This document shows positions 19,669 through 28,908 of a DNA stretch of 64,000 nucleotides, in pieces. A program made the translations under genes and the position numbers. Every line of letters starts with the position of its first letter. The first letter of the stretch is position 1. Under the pieces are notes generated by a model. It saw nothing but the letters and a program-made list of their open reading frames with translations. It made no database searches and was not told the DNA's origin. The DNA is from an uncultured Eudoraea sp. (GTDB lineage Bacteria > Bacteroidota > Bacteroidia > Flavobacteriales > Flavobacteriaceae), in assembly GCF_947258525.1 (NCBI RefSeq), contig NZ_CAMYIP010000122.1:1-64000 (forward strand). Reading direction: 5' to 3'.

Positions 19669-20678
19669 ATGGTAACAACAGATCAGCATAAAGATCTTAT
19701 AGAACGCCTTGGCGCGTTGAGGAGGTATCTTTGACATAGATGCCAAACTAATAGAAATAGAAAACGAAGAAGAAAAAACCCTTGCTCCGGATTTTTGGGA
19801 CGATCCTCAAAAAGCTCAGCAGCAAATGAAACTTGTTCAATCCAAAAAAAAATGGGTTTCAGATTTCAAAGCCGCAGAAGGTTTTGTGAATGACCTGGAA
19901 ATTTTTTTGGAATTTGTTAAGGAAGGGGAAGTATCCGCTGAAGAGGTAGCCAATCAATACAACACTGCGCTGGAAGCTGTAGAAAATCTTGAATTCAGAA
20001 ACATGCTCTCTGATGAAGGAGATAATATGACCGCGATTCTGCAAATTACTGCCGGTGCGGGGGAATTATCAGGAAGGTGATGTAGCCGGTATTAAAACCG
20101 TTACCTTAGAAATTGATGGTGATTATGCTTTTGGCTGGCTGAAAGGAGAAAACGGTGTTCACCGTCTGGTGCGTATTTCCCCATTCGACAGTAATGCCAA
20201 GCGGCATACTTCTTTTGCATCAGTGTACGTTTATCCATTGGTTGATGATAGTATTGAAATAGAAATAAACCCGGCGGATATTGAAATTACTACTTCCCGA
20301 TCTAGTGGTGCAGGCGGACAGAATGTGAATAAGGTAGAAACAAAAGTACAGTTGGTTCATAAGCCTACCGGTATTCAAATTTCATGTTCTGATTCCCGGT
20401 CGCAACACGATAACAGAGCTACTGCGCTTAAAATGCTTAAATCTCAACTCTATGAGATTGAATTGCGCAAGAAACAAGAAGCCCGCAGCGAAATAGAATC
20501 TTCAAAAATGAAGATAGAATGGGGATCGCAGATTAGAAATTATGTCATGCACCCCTACAAATTAGTCAAAGACGTTCGCACTGGTAAAGAAACAGGTAAT
20601 GTAGATGCTGTAATGGATGGGCAAATTGATGAATTTTTAAAGGCCTACCTCATGGCCATGGGGCAAAAGGAAGTTTAG
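19669..20678 (+). pseudogene. prfB: Peptide chain release factor 2, with programmed frameshift and a second, disabling internal deletion
   Basis: The ATG at 19669 is followed by 21 codons, an in-frame TGA at 19732 and a classical +1 recoding site, after which the second frame (DIDAKLIEIENEEE...) continues, as in normal RF2. At about 20062, however, the protein breaks again. It reads to ITAGAG and then runs out of frame to a stop at 20078-20080. The correct continuation ([12 protein letters not shown] onwards) is in another frame. Compared with RF2 of other bacteria, the whole block that follows AGxG (GTEAQDWASML... up to about EII), some 29 residues, is missing. A loss of about 86 bp restores both the frame and a typical length of about 364 residues. 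The peptidyl-hydrolysis motif GAGGQ and the rest of domain 3 are intact. Such a gene would not make RF2, so assembly error is likely. Confidence 0.88.
19720..19735 (+). promoter_or_regulatory. prfB: Programmed +1 frameshift site of prfB
   Basis: The sequence is AGGAGG TAT CTT TGA C: an internal Shine-Dalgarno-like hexamer, a 3-nt spacer, the slippery CTT and a poor-context TGA. When RF2 is scarce, ribosomes slip from CTT-TGA to TTT-GAC and continue. A perfect AGGAGG here implies that the 16S anti-Shine-Dalgarno is still usable in this lineage, even though start codons in the window rarely show such motifs. Confidence 0.92.
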
Positions 20679-20712
20679 AAATCTGGTATAACGATAGAAA
20701 AAAAAGACAACA

Positions 20713-21057
20713 ATGATAAAAATCTACCACAATCCAAGATGTCGCAAATCCAGGGAAGGTTTGGCCATAGTTGAATCTTCAGGGAAGGATTATGAAATTA
20801 TCAACTATCTCAAAGAAATTCCATCTAAGGATGAGTTAAGAAAAGTTATAGAATATCTGACTTTGAGGCCTGAACAGTTAGTACGCAAAAATGAGGCAAT
20901 CTGGAAAGAAAAATTCAAAGGTGAAAACTTATCCGACGATCAAATTATTGAAGCAATGTTAGCATATCCCAAATTAATTGAACGCCCAATAGTTATTAAA
21001 GGAAATAAAGCCGTTATTGGCAGGCCTCCCGAAAAAATACTTGAATTGTTGAATTAA
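20713..21057 (+). CDS. arsC: ArsC/Spx-family thioredoxin-fold reductase
   Basis: A 114-residue protein with the N-terminal YHNPRCRKSREG motif. The single Cys of the NPRCRKS loop (near residue 10) is the catalytic cysteine of glutaredoxin-coupled arsenate reductases. RPIVIKGNKAVIGRP near the C-terminus is also typical, with the basic residues that bind the oxyanion. There are no other ars genes nearby, so it may be an orphan ArsC or a YffB-like protein of uncertain substrate. It begins 35 bp after prfB and may share its transcript. Confidence 0.8.
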   Translation: MIKIYHNPRCRKSREGLAIVESSGKDYEIINYLKEIPSKDELRKVIEYLTLRPEQLVRKNEAIWKEKFKGENLSDDQIIEAMLAYPKLIERPIVIKGNKAVIGRPPEKILELLN

Positions 21058-21183
21058 TAAGTGAAAAATTTAAGAACCATCCTAAAATTATGGTAATAAT
21101 ATTATAATTTTGTCAAATGGAGCAATACCATAAACAATGATTTAAGTACAAAGCTAAAATCCTTGGTTTAATTTGAATGAAAA

Positions 21184-21693
21184 ATGACAGTAATGAAGTT
21201 GAATATTAAATATTTAGTAATAGTCCTTTTGCTTTTGGCAGTAATCCCCATAGCTAATGCCCAATACGGTTATAATAATGGATATAATAATCCATATAAC
21301 CGGGGCCGGCAGAGTGTAATACCACGCTCCCCCGAACCTGAACGAAAACCAGAAAATCTTACTGCAGAAGAAATAGTAAATAGGGAAATGCCAAGAATAA
21401 TCGAGGCTATAGAACTAAATGACTTTGAGACGGCTGTAGTCTCTTCTATCCTTACAAAGTATGTACAACAGAGTATTGAACTTCAAATTTTAAAGTTACC
21501 GCCTGAGAAGGCAAAAGAAGCTGCTGAAAAAATAAGTAAAAATCAAAAAGAAGAATTGCAAGCTGGTCTTCCGGAGGATAAATTCAATAAATTAGTTGAA
21601 CTCCAAAAACAAGGGTATAAAAAAGTAAAAAAGCAAAAGAAAAAGGAAAAGAAAAAGAAGGATAAAGGGAAGTCTGAAGATTTAGAAAACTAA
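21184..21693 (+). CDS. Small secreted protein, unknown function
   Basis: A 169-residue protein with a clear signal peptide (cleavage after IANAQ, near residue 27; a start at the ATG at 21193 would fit as well). The mature N-terminus is rich in Tyr, Asn and Gly. A helical middle part (about residues 60-135) follows, and the C-terminus is a lysine- and glutamate-rich tail. I recognise no domain with certainty. The helical, charge-rich part resembles small periplasmic Spy-like or metal-stress proteins of Bacteroidota, but that is only an impression. Confidence 0.6.
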   Translation: MTVMKLNIKYLVIVLLLLAVIPIANAQYGYNNGYNNPYNRGRQSVIPRSPEPERKPENLTAEEIVNREMPRIIEAIELNDFETAVVSSILTKYVQQSIELQILKLPPEKAKEAAEKISKNQKEELQAGLPEDKFNKLVELQKQGYKKVKKQKKKEKKKKDKGKSEDLEN

Positions 21694-22056
21694 GTTTTTA
21701 GAGCCCTTATTTTTTACATACCCAAAAAGCAAATAGAAAAAAGTTGGTTGCCCAAATATAAGCTTGCATCAAGCAATCTTATTTTATTCTCATTTACCGA
21801 CTTTTATACCCTCTCTTAATACTTCTAATCTGCCCTGCTCTATCATACGAACAATTTGCTCTAAGGCGCAAACTTGCCGTTCACTGGAATCCTTAGGTCG
21901 TTTAAAGAAGATTGTTTCTGGTCTTTAGTTATTTATTACAACTTTGGATCAGGAAAAATTATTCCTAAATCACGATTTATAAAAATGGATCAATATAATT
22001 TTCAGATTAAAAATTTAATGGAAAGAAGAACCAGACAAAACATGGGTGCTTACCAA
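21694..22056 (+). other. Intergenic region with no recognised gene
   Basis: This stretch of about 360 bp lies between the small secreted protein and the chosen start of the barrel receptor. Its last part is open in the receptor frame back to a TTG at 21874, but that extension looks unlike a signal peptide. A short inverted repeat (GCTTG-CAT-CAAGC, near 21761) is present without a T-tract. I see no promoter of convincing quality. Confidence 0.5.
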
Positions 22057-24552
22057 ATGAGAATATTAATTGGTCTAATTTGTTTATTTATCCATTTGAG
22101 CTCATTCTCTCAAAGACCAGATCCAATCAAAATTAACGGAAAAGTTATTGATTCAGAAACTGGTGAACCCCTGGAATATGCAACCTTAATTCTACAATCA
22201 TTACGAAACCCGGAGCGTGTTACAGGTGGATTAACTGACGCTAATGGCGAATTTAGTGTGGAAACTTTGCCGGGTCAATATAACTTAAGGATCGAATATA
22301 TTTCTTACAAAACCTATGAATTCAAATCCCAAAACCTTCGAGAATCAACAAATCTCGGAACCATAGAATTAGAAATTGATGCCGAGCAACTAGAAGAAGT
22401 AGAAGTAATTGGGGAAAGGACCACAATAGAACTGCGTCTTGACAAAAAAATATACAATGTAGGGCAAGATCTTACGGTAAGAGGGGGCTCTGTTACTGAT
22501 GTTTTGGATAATATCCCGTCTGTAACTGTAGATGTTGAAGGAAATATTAGCTTGAGAGGAAATGAAAGTGTCAGGATACTGATCAATGGGAAGCCTTCTG
22601 CCCTATCGGGAATCAATCCTGAAACATTGCAGCAACTACCGGCAGAAACTATCGAAAAAGTTGAAGTTATAACAAATCCATCAGCACGTTATGATGCTGA
22701 GGGCACTGGTGGTATCATTAACATAGTTCTCAAACAAGGAAAAAATTCTGGTTTAAACGGATCTGTCAATCTATTTGCCGGCTACCCGGATAATTATGGA
22801 GGGGCACTCAGCCTAAATCTGAGACGGAAGAAATTTAATTTTTTTATAAATACAACATATAGATATAGAAATGCTCCAGGCAATGCACTTTTTGAGCAGG
22901 AAAATTTTAATCCTGATGGAAGTACAGATAGTTTTCAGGATGAAATCCGTGAATACCAAAGGGAAAGGAAAGGATTTAATAACAATTTTGGTTTTGAATT
23001 ATTTATTAATCCCTCCACCAGTATTACGAATTCATTTGTTTACAGGACATCTAACGGCGATGACTTAATAAATATAGATTTTTTTAATTTTGATTCTAAT
23101 GGTGATCCAACGGTACAACGAAATAGATTCACAACTGAAAGAGAAGATGAAAATGATATACAGTACTCCTTTAATTTCGCCAAGAAATTTGATGACAAAG
23201 GACACGAAATAGTAGTTGATTATCAGTATTCAACAGGCTCAGAAGTTGAAAATGCAATTATTAATGAGATTGTACTCAATGAAAATGAAAAACTTCCAAC
23301 AGAACAGACCATTAATGATGAATCTCAAATTAATCAATTAGTTCAGATGGAATATGTGCTTCCTTTTAGCGAGGATAAACAGTCTCAATTTGAATTGGGT
23401 TACAGAGGGACTTTCAATACATTTGATACAGATTTTAAATTCGGATTATTAGAAGATGGTACATTAATTAGTGACCCCAATTTTAGTAACCGGCTCATCT
23501 ATACAGAAAATGTTAATGCCGCGTACGTGCAATTAGGAAGAAAATTCAACAAATTCAATGCCCTTGGAGGTCTGCGGATGGAAGCCTCAGATATTGGAAT
23601 AGAATTGGTAAATACGAATGAAGTAAATAATAAAAAGTATGTGGATTGGTTTCCATCACTTTTTCTTGGTTACGATTTCTCTGAAATAGATAAGCTAAGT
23701 ATTAGTTATAGCAGAAGATTAAGAAGGCCGCGCTCCCGATTTATAAATCCATTCCCATCAAGATCGAGCAACACAAACTTATTCCTTGGAAACCCGGATC
23801 TTAATCCGACATATACAAATGCCTTTAATCTGGAGTATCTGAAACGATGGGAAAAGGTAACCTTTACGAGTTCTGTCTATTATAATTATTCAACAGGTGT
23901 ATTCCAATTTATTACGCTTGAAACCGGAGATTTTGTAGAAATTGAGAATCCTGATGATCCAGACAATCCGGTTTTTGTACCTGTACAGGTAAGAACCCCC
24001 ATAAATCTGGCAACAGATACCAGATATGGAATGGAATTTACAACGGTGTATGTTCCTAAAAGGAACTGGCGCTTTACTCTAAATTTCAATATATTTGACC
24101 AAAAACTACGCGGAGACTATACGTATACTAATTTTCAGGGTGAGGAAATAACTCAAATTTTTGATGCGGATAACCTGGCATGGTTTACCAGGTTTAGTGC
24201 CAAAATTCCGCTTCCCGGGAAAGTCGATTTTCAGGCCAACTTATTTTACAGAGGTCCAAGGGAAAATGCACAAAGCATCAATAAAGGTATTTTAAGTACC
24301 AATTTAGCATTTAGCAAAGACGTAATTAAAGACAAAGCTACACTTTCACTTAACGTAAGTGATCTTTTCAACAGTAGAAAAAGAAGAAGTGAAACCCGAA
24401 CGGATAATGTTTTTACCTACAGTGAATTCCAGTGGCGCGAAAGACAAATAACACTGTCTTTCTTATATCGCTTCAATCAACAAAAAAACCAAAGAAATGG
24501 TAACAGAAGAAGAAATGGTAATGGAGATGATTTTGAATTTGAAGGCTCTTAA
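22057..24552 (+). CDS. TonB-dependent receptor-like outer-membrane beta-barrel protein (PF14905 type)
   Basis: About 831 residues from the ATG at 22057, which directly precedes a good signal peptide ending in SSFSQ. In-frame starts further upstream (ATGs at 22042 and 21985, TTG at 21874) add non-signal sequence. The domains in order are a carboxypeptidase-regulatory-like beta-sandwich (KVIDSETGEPLEYATLIL, about residues 29-110), a plug domain (TDVLDNIPSVTVD to ARYDAEGTGGIINIVLK, about 140-230), and a C-terminal barrel of the OMP_b-brl_3 type. The C-terminus is Asn/Arg-rich (QRNGNRRRNGNGDD), which is not a T9SS tail. No SusD partner is adjacent, so the ligand is unknown. Confidence 0.87.
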   Translation: MRILIGLICLFIHLSSFSQRPDPIKINGKVIDSETGEPLEYATLILQSLRNPERVTGGLTDANGEFSVETLPGQYNLRIEYISYKTYEFKSQNLRESTNLGTIELEIDAEQLEEVEVIGERTTIELRLDKKIYNVGQDLTVRGGSVTDVLDNIPSVTVDVEGNISLRGNESVRILINGKPSALSGINPETLQQLPAETIEKVEVITNPSARYDAEGTGGIINIVLKQGKNSGLNGSVNLFAGYPDNYGGALSLNLRRKKFNFFINTTYRYRNAPGNALFEQENFNPDGSTDSFQDEIREYQRERKGFNNNFGFELFINPSTSITNSFVYRTSNGDDLINIDFFNFDSNGDPTVQRNRFTTEREDENDIQYSFNFAKKFDDKGHEIVVDYQYSTGSEVENAIINEIVLNENEKLPTEQTINDESQINQLVQMEYVLPFSEDKQSQFELGYRGTFNTFDTDFKFGLLEDGTLISDPNFSNRLIYTENVNAAYVQLGRKFNKFNALGGLRMEASDIGIELVNTNEVNNKKYVDWFPSLFLGYDFSEIDKLSISYSRRLRRPRSRFINPFPSRSSNTNLFLGNPDLNPTYTNAFNLEYLKRWEKVTFTSSVYYNYSTGVFQFITLETGDFVEIENPDDPDNPVFVPVQVRTPINLATDTRYGMEFTTVYVPKRNWRFTLNFNIFDQKLRGDYTYTNFQGEEITQIFDADNLAWFTRFSAKIPLPGKVDFQANLFYRGPRENAQSINKGILSTNLAFSKDVIKDKATLSLNVSDLFNSRKRRSETRTDNVFTYSEFQWRERQITLSFLYRFNQQKNQRNGNRRRNGNGDDFEFEGS

Positions 24553-24572
24553 AATACTACGTCCTTAAAATG

Positions 24573-24600
24573 AAAAGAAGCCTCACGGCTTCTATTTTTA
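24573..24600. terminator. Bidirectional intrinsic terminator
   Basis: AGAAGCC-tcac-GGCTTCT, with TATTTTTA on the plus strand and TTTTC on the minus strand. It separates the convergent receptor gene and the small membrane protein gene, overlapping the latter's stop. Confidence 0.75.
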
Positions 24601-24771
24601 TTCATTGCGTTGGGCTCTTCTGGCTTCACGTTTTTCTTTCCATAATTCCAGAAGATTACCACCCAGCCAATAGGGCACTACGAATAATAATAAAAACATC
24701 ATTAGCCAGAAACCTATAGTAACAATGGTCAAAAAAGCCAAAAATCCCAAATACTGATCAAATTCGAACAT
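24598..24771 (-). CDS. Small membrane protein, unknown
   Basis: A 57-residue protein starting at the ATG at 24771 (MFEFDQYLGF). It has one or two hydrophobic helices (about residues 8-38) followed by a short basic-acidic tail (EKREARRAQRNE). The frame is open further upstream to 24822, but the extra residues look like 5' leader. It has no recognised family. The clear hydrophobic/charged pattern and its own terminator support a real gene. Confidence 0.5.
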   Translation of the reverse strand: MFEFDQYLGFLAFLTIVTIGFWLMMFLLLFVVPYWLGGNLLELWKEKREARRAQRNE

Positions 24772-24892
24772 ACTCTTATTCTTTGGAATACAAAGATAGT
24801 TTGAAAATAGTAATTTCAGCAAATCAAAGGCAAAAAAAATTGTACTGCATGAAATTTCAATTTTACAACAATTAAAATAGCCCTTTGTATCT

Positions 24893-24900
24893 TATCTTTG
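24893..24900 (+). promoter_or_regulatory. Candidate -7 box of the fumC promoter
   Basis: TATCTTTG matches TAnnTTTG exactly and lies 23 bp before the fumC ATG. Confidence 0.5.
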
Positions 24901-24923
24901 TTGCTACAAAAATACAGACAATT

Positions 24924-26321
24924 ATGAGCTTCCGAATTGAAAAAGACACTATGGGTGAGGTAAAGGTTCCTTCAGATAAATACTGGGGTGCACAAACTGA
25001 AAGGTCAAGAAATAATTTTAAAATTGGTCCCCCTGCATCTATGCCATTTGATGTGATCATGGGATTTGCCTATTTAAAAAAGGCAGCAGCATATACCAAT
25101 TGTGAATTAGGGGTCTTATCGAAGGAAAAAAGAGATCTTATAGGCCAGGTTTGTGATGAAATCCTTGCGGGAGACCATAACAATCAATTTCCGCTTGTAA
25201 TATGGCAAACCGGTTCCGGAACTCAAAGCAATATGAATGTAAATGAAGTTATTGCAAACAGGGCTCATGAATTGGCAGGAAAAACCATTGGTGAAGGAGA
25301 AAAGACAATACAGCCCAATGATGATGTCAACAAATCACAGTCATCTAATGATACTTTTCCAACAGGTATGCATATTGCCATTTATAAAAAAATTGTTGAA
25401 GTTACTATTCCGGGATTAGAACAATTGCGAAATACACTCAATAAAAAAGCCGAAGCATTTAACAAGGTCGTTAAAATTGGCCGGACTCACTTAATGGATG
25501 CAACCCCATTAACACTTGGACAGGAATTTTCTGGATATGTTTCTCAAATAGATCATGGATTAATAGCTCTTAAAAATACTTTAGATCATTTAAGCGAATT
25601 GGCACTAGGTGGAACGGCAGTAGGAACAGGATTAAACACCCCTAAAGGCTACGACGTATTGGTAGCAAAATATATATCGGAATTCACCGGTCTCAAGTTC
25701 AAAACGGCTCCAAATAAGTTTGAAGCACTGGCAGCTCACGATGCTCTTGTTGAAAGCCATGGGGCGCTAAAACAATTGGCTGTTTCCCTGAATAAAATCG
25801 CCAATGATATTAGAATGATGGCATCAGGGCCAAGATCAGGAATTGGAGAGATCATAATTCCTGCTAACGAACCCGGAAGTTCAATAATGCCAGGTAAGGT
25901 AAACCCAACGCAATGTGAAGCACTTACTATGGTTTGCGCTCAAGTTATGGGCAATGATGTTGCTGTTACCATAGGCGGTACTCAGGGTCATTATGAGTTA
26001 AATGTATTTAAACCATTAATGGCTGCAAATGTTTTACAATCTGCCCAGCTTTTAGGAGATGCAGCGATAAGTTTTGATATAAATTGTGCTGTAGGTATTG
26101 AACCAAACCACGATGTAATACGGCAATTATTGAACAATTCATTGATGCTGGTAACAGCTTTGAATACTAAAATTGGATATTATAAGGCTGCAGAAATAGC
26201 AAATACAGCACATAAGAATGGGACTACCCTAAAGGAAGAAGCAGTTAATCTGGGATATGTTACTGAAGAAGAATATGATGATTGGGTTAAGCCAGAAGAT
26301 ATGGTAGGTGGTCTTAAATAG
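24924..26321 (+). CDS. fumC: Class II fumarate hydratase
   Basis: 465 residues from the ATG at 24924 (the longer frame begins at TTG). It opens with [14 protein letters not shown] and contains [14 protein letters not shown] (near residue 100), the active-site HxDPxT-like region in QSSNDTFPT (near 140), [15 protein letters not shown] (near 188) and the superfamily signature [11 protein letters not shown] (near 318). This cytoplasmic TCA-cycle enzyme interconverts fumarate and malate without iron-sulfur clusters. Length and motifs are normal, and it appears to be a single-gene transcript. Confidence 0.95.
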   Translation: MSFRIEKDTMGEVKVPSDKYWGAQTERSRNNFKIGPPASMPFDVIMGFAYLKKAAAYTNCELGVLSKEKRDLIGQVCDEILAGDHNNQFPLVIWQTGSGTQSNMNVNEVIANRAHELAGKTIGEGEKTIQPNDDVNKSQSSNDTFPTGMHIAIYKKIVEVTIPGLEQLRNTLNKKAEAFNKVVKIGRTHLMDATPLTLGQEFSGYVSQIDHGLIALKNTLDHLSELALGGTAVGTGLNTPKGYDVLVAKYISEFTGLKFKTAPNKFEALAAHDALVESHGALKQLAVSLNKIANDIRMMASGPRSGIGEIIIPANEPGSSIMPGKVNPTQCEALTMVCAQVMGNDVAVTIGGTQGHYELNVFKPLMAANVLQSAQLLGDAAISFDINCAVGIEPNHDVIRQLLNNSLMLVTALNTKIGYYKAAEIANTAHKNGTTLKEEAVNLGYVTEEEYDDWVKPEDMVGGLK

Positions 26322-26443
26322 ATTTTCACCCTCTATTTTACGCCTTAAAATTTTAGAACTATCCTTAAAACAGAAATAAGCCCACTCCAGGGATTAAATC
26401 TCGATTCGCAGGAAAATAATATTTTGATTGGAATAATCTAAAT

Positions 26444-26476
26444 AAAAAAGGGCCAATCCTAAGATTGACCCTTTTT
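26444..26476 (-). terminator. Intrinsic terminator of the coiled-coil protein gene
   Basis: Read on the minus strand, GGGTCAATC-TTAG-GATTGGCCC forms a 9-bp stem with one U-G wobble and is followed by TTTTTT. On the plus strand the same position would be a C-A mismatch, so it serves the minus-strand gene that ends at 26495. Confidence 0.75.
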
Positions 26477-26494
26477 ATTATTGGATAGTGTTTA

Positions 26495-27382
26495 TTACTT
26501 TAAAGCGAACTTAGATGTTCCTAGTAACTTTAGTTTGTCATCATAAACATTTACCATGTAATTTCCTTTTTGGAAATCCCCTGATGGCTTGTTTATAAAA
26601 TCACATACATCTAAATCATTGTTTTCGTAATAGAAATTAGTTTCTTTGCTATATGATACTGAGGCACCGTCCTCACTAGATTTAGACATTCCTCCGCCTA
26701 AAACATTACCTTGAGGATCTAAAACTTCAACAAGGAATTGTCTGTCACCTGCTTCAGCAATTACGTTATCAGCAACAGTAAAACAGATTTTAAATTTATC
26801 TGTACTTTTTGCTCTGGAAGTAGATACCAATTTACCGTTATTACGCTCTCTTACAGCATCAACAGTAAAAGAAGATAAATTTAAAGCAGAACCTCTTTCG
26901 ACAGCGTCAGCTAACTGAGTATTTTGTACTACAAGTGAATCGTTAAATACGGTTTGTTTTTCCAATTCTACAAAGGTGCTATCTCTTTGCATCGCAATAA
27001 GCGTATTAGACTTAGTCAAAGAATCTACCTGACGCAATAATTGCTCTCTTTCTTCCTTAAGAACATTAACCTGCCTTCTGTATCTTGAAAGTGAAGCGAT
27101 ATCAGCTTTCATAGTTTTAACAGAGTCAATATACTTTGCAATTCTATCCCTTGCACCAACTAATTCTTCATTTGTAGCATTGCTTTCAAGGATAGCCTTA
27201 TCGTATTCAGACTTTAAGCTATTCAAATCCTCCACAACAAGATCTTTCTCTTGTGTAAGAGCCATAGTTGTCTTTTTCTTATCCTGATAGAGACTAACAG
27301 TGTAAATAATAGTAGCTAATAGAACTACGCCTAATAAGCCAGCTATAACTTTTAATCCATTGTTACTTTTTGTTTCAGTCAT
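26495..27382 (-). CDS. Membrane-anchored coiled-coil protein, unknown function
   Basis: A 295-residue protein with a single membrane helix near residues 9-28, a long heptad-like coiled coil (about residues 35-165, with many Leu, Glu, Lys and Arg), and a C-terminal beta-rich domain (about 185-295) ending KLLGTSKFALK. This periplasmic or cell-surface domain is widespread in Flavobacteriia, but I know of no function. It might act as a spacer or scaffold at the envelope. It stands alone between terminators and divergent genes. Confidence 0.7.
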   Translation of the reverse strand: MTETKSNNGLKVIAGLLGVVLLATIIYTVSLYQDKKKTTMALTQEKDLVVEDLNSLKSEYDKAILESNATNEELVGARDRIAKYIDSVKTMKADIASLSRYRRQVNVLKEEREQLLRQVDSLTKSNTLIAMQRDSTFVELEKQTVFNDSLVVQNTQLADAVERGSALNLSSFTVDAVRERNNGKLVSTSRAKSTDKFKICFTVADNVIAEAGDRQFLVEVLDPQGNVLGGGMSKSSEDGASVSYSKETNFYYENNDLDVCDFINKPSGDFQKGNYMVNVYDDKLKLLGTSKFALK

Positions 27383-27560
27383 AATGTAAATATTAATTAA
27401 CCTTTTTGTTACTTTATAGAAAGTATTTGTTTGTATAAGTCTATATACGGTTTAGATTTACTTTTAGATTTTTCTTGTTAAAAAATATTTTAAATAATTT
27501 TAACACGTAGTTCCTGATATTAGCCATGGTTACCTTCAAATTGAAATACTTATAATTTCC

Positions 27561-28016
27561 ATGAAAATAATCCCTTTCAGACCGGGTCTTGCCAAATACT
27601 TCAGAGATTTGAATTTATCATGGCTGGAGAAACACTTTTACGTTGAACCTAAGGATGCTGAATTACTGGAAAATTGCAAAAGTAACATCATAGATAAAGG
27701 GGGATATATTTTTTTTGCAGAAAAAGACGCTGAAATTATTGGCTGCTATTCGCTTATTAAGTTAAAAGATTCTACCTACGAACTTGGCAAAATGGCTGTT
27801 GACCAGGCTTATCAAGGGCAAAAGATTGGACAAAAACTCATGATGCACGGAATTGCTTTTGCCAAAAGTCAAAATTGGAAAGATTTAATTCTGTATTCCA
27901 ATACCATCCTCGAACCCGCCATTTATATCTATAAAAAATTTGGGTTCACGGAAGTACCTCTCGAAAAGAATACACCTTATGCACGAAGCAATATAAAAAT
28001 GCAACTTGTACTTTAG
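27561..28016 (+). CDS. GNAT family N-acetyltransferase
   Basis: A 151-residue protein with a single GNAT fold. The acetyl-CoA loop is at QAYQGQKIGQKLM (near residues 84-96, the Q/RxxGxG/A position). A ...ILYSNTILEPAIYIYKKFGF region (near 112-131) is typical of the C-terminal half. The substrate cannot be predicted. It is probably cytoplasmic. Confidence 0.82.
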   Translation: MKIIPFRPGLAKYFRDLNLSWLEKHFYVEPKDAELLENCKSNIIDKGGYIFFAEKDAEIIGCYSLIKLKDSTYELGKMAVDQAYQGQKIGQKLMMHGIAFAKSQNWKDLILYSNTILEPAIYIYKKFGFTEVPLEKNTPYARSNIKMQLVL

Positions 28017-28074
28017 TAACCATTTATTCAATATCTTTAATTTAAGTACAACGATCTTAATTTAAATCAATACC

Positions 28075-28884
28075 ATGAAAAAGCTTATTATTCCAATTAC
28101 ACTTATTTGCTTTTTGTTTTTGAACGGCTGTAAAGAGAAGTCTAAATCAGAATCCAATCTTGATTCGGAACCTCAATATGGAGAGCAATTACAGGTGCCG
28201 CCTGTACCTCAATCCAAAATCAAAATAATGCCTATTGAACACGCCACCACTGTACTTGAGTGGGGTGATATTACCATTTACATTGACCCTGTTGGGGGTG
28301 CTGAGGTATTTAAAAATCAAAAGCAACCCGATTTAATTCTGATCACAGACGTACATGGAGATCATTTAAGTTTGGAAACACTAGAGGAGCTAAATACCGA
28401 AAAAGCCAAGATCATTGTACCTCAGGCAGTTGCTGATAAAATCCCCGCCAAATATACGCCGCAAATTGATGTATTGAATAATGGAGATTCAAAGGAGCGA
28501 TTTGGTATTACTGTTGAAGCAATCCCCATGTACAATTTGAGAGAAGAAGCTAAAGCATTTCATGAAAAAGGAAGAGGAAATGGGTATGTTTTAAACATAG
28601 GTGATCAACGATTGTATTTCTCAGGTGATACTGAAGATATTCCCGAAATGCGGGCACTACAAAATATTGACAAGGCGTTTATTTGTATGAACCTGCCCTA
28701 TACTATGACCATAGAAAGTGCTGCCAGTGCAGTGCTTGAATTTCAACCCGGGGAAGTTTATCCCTATCATTATCGGGGCAGACCAGATATTAGTGATGTT
28801 GGTAAATTTAAAGAATTGGTAAATCAGGGAAATTCGGACATTAGTGTTATTCAACTGGATTGGTATCCGAGTGATGATTTTTAA
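28075..28884 (+). CDS. Metallo-beta-lactamase-fold lipoprotein
   Basis: A 269-residue protein with a lipobox (LNGC, Cys at residue 19). The metal ligands are visible as TDVHGDHLS (HxDH type, near residue 88), FSGDTED (near 183) and YPYHYRG (near 229). It resembles the UPF0173-type hydrolase at 38406 but carries an export signal, so it acts in the periplasm or at the outer membrane. The substrate is unknown. Confidence 0.82.
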   Translation: MKKLIIPITLICFLFLNGCKEKSKSESNLDSEPQYGEQLQVPPVPQSKIKIMPIEHATTVLEWGDITIYIDPVGGAEVFKNQKQPDLILITDVHGDHLSLETLEELNTEKAKIIVPQAVADKIPAKYTPQIDVLNNGDSKERFGITVEAIPMYNLREEAKAFHEKGRGNGYVLNIGDQRLYFSGDTEDIPEMRALQNIDKAFICMNLPYTMTIESAASAVLEFQPGEVYPYHYRGRPDISDVGKFKELVNQGNSDISVIQLDWYPSDDF

Positions 28885-28908
28885 GAAATAGTCTTAAGGA
28901 GTAAAGTT

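Noticed and set aside
20055-20678. Treating the second half of prfB as a separate short release factor gene
   Set aside because: It starts at GTG in the middle of the conserved domain and lacks domain-1/2 residues needed for a release factor; it is the continuation of the broken prfB.
21755-21780. Short inverted repeat near 21761 as a terminator
   Set aside because: The stem is only five base pairs and no T-run follows.
24865-24870. ACAACA upstream of fumC as a further LytTR-type site
   Set aside because: There is only one good half-site, the upstream partner is poor (ACTGCA), and the distance to the -7 box differs from the three modules.
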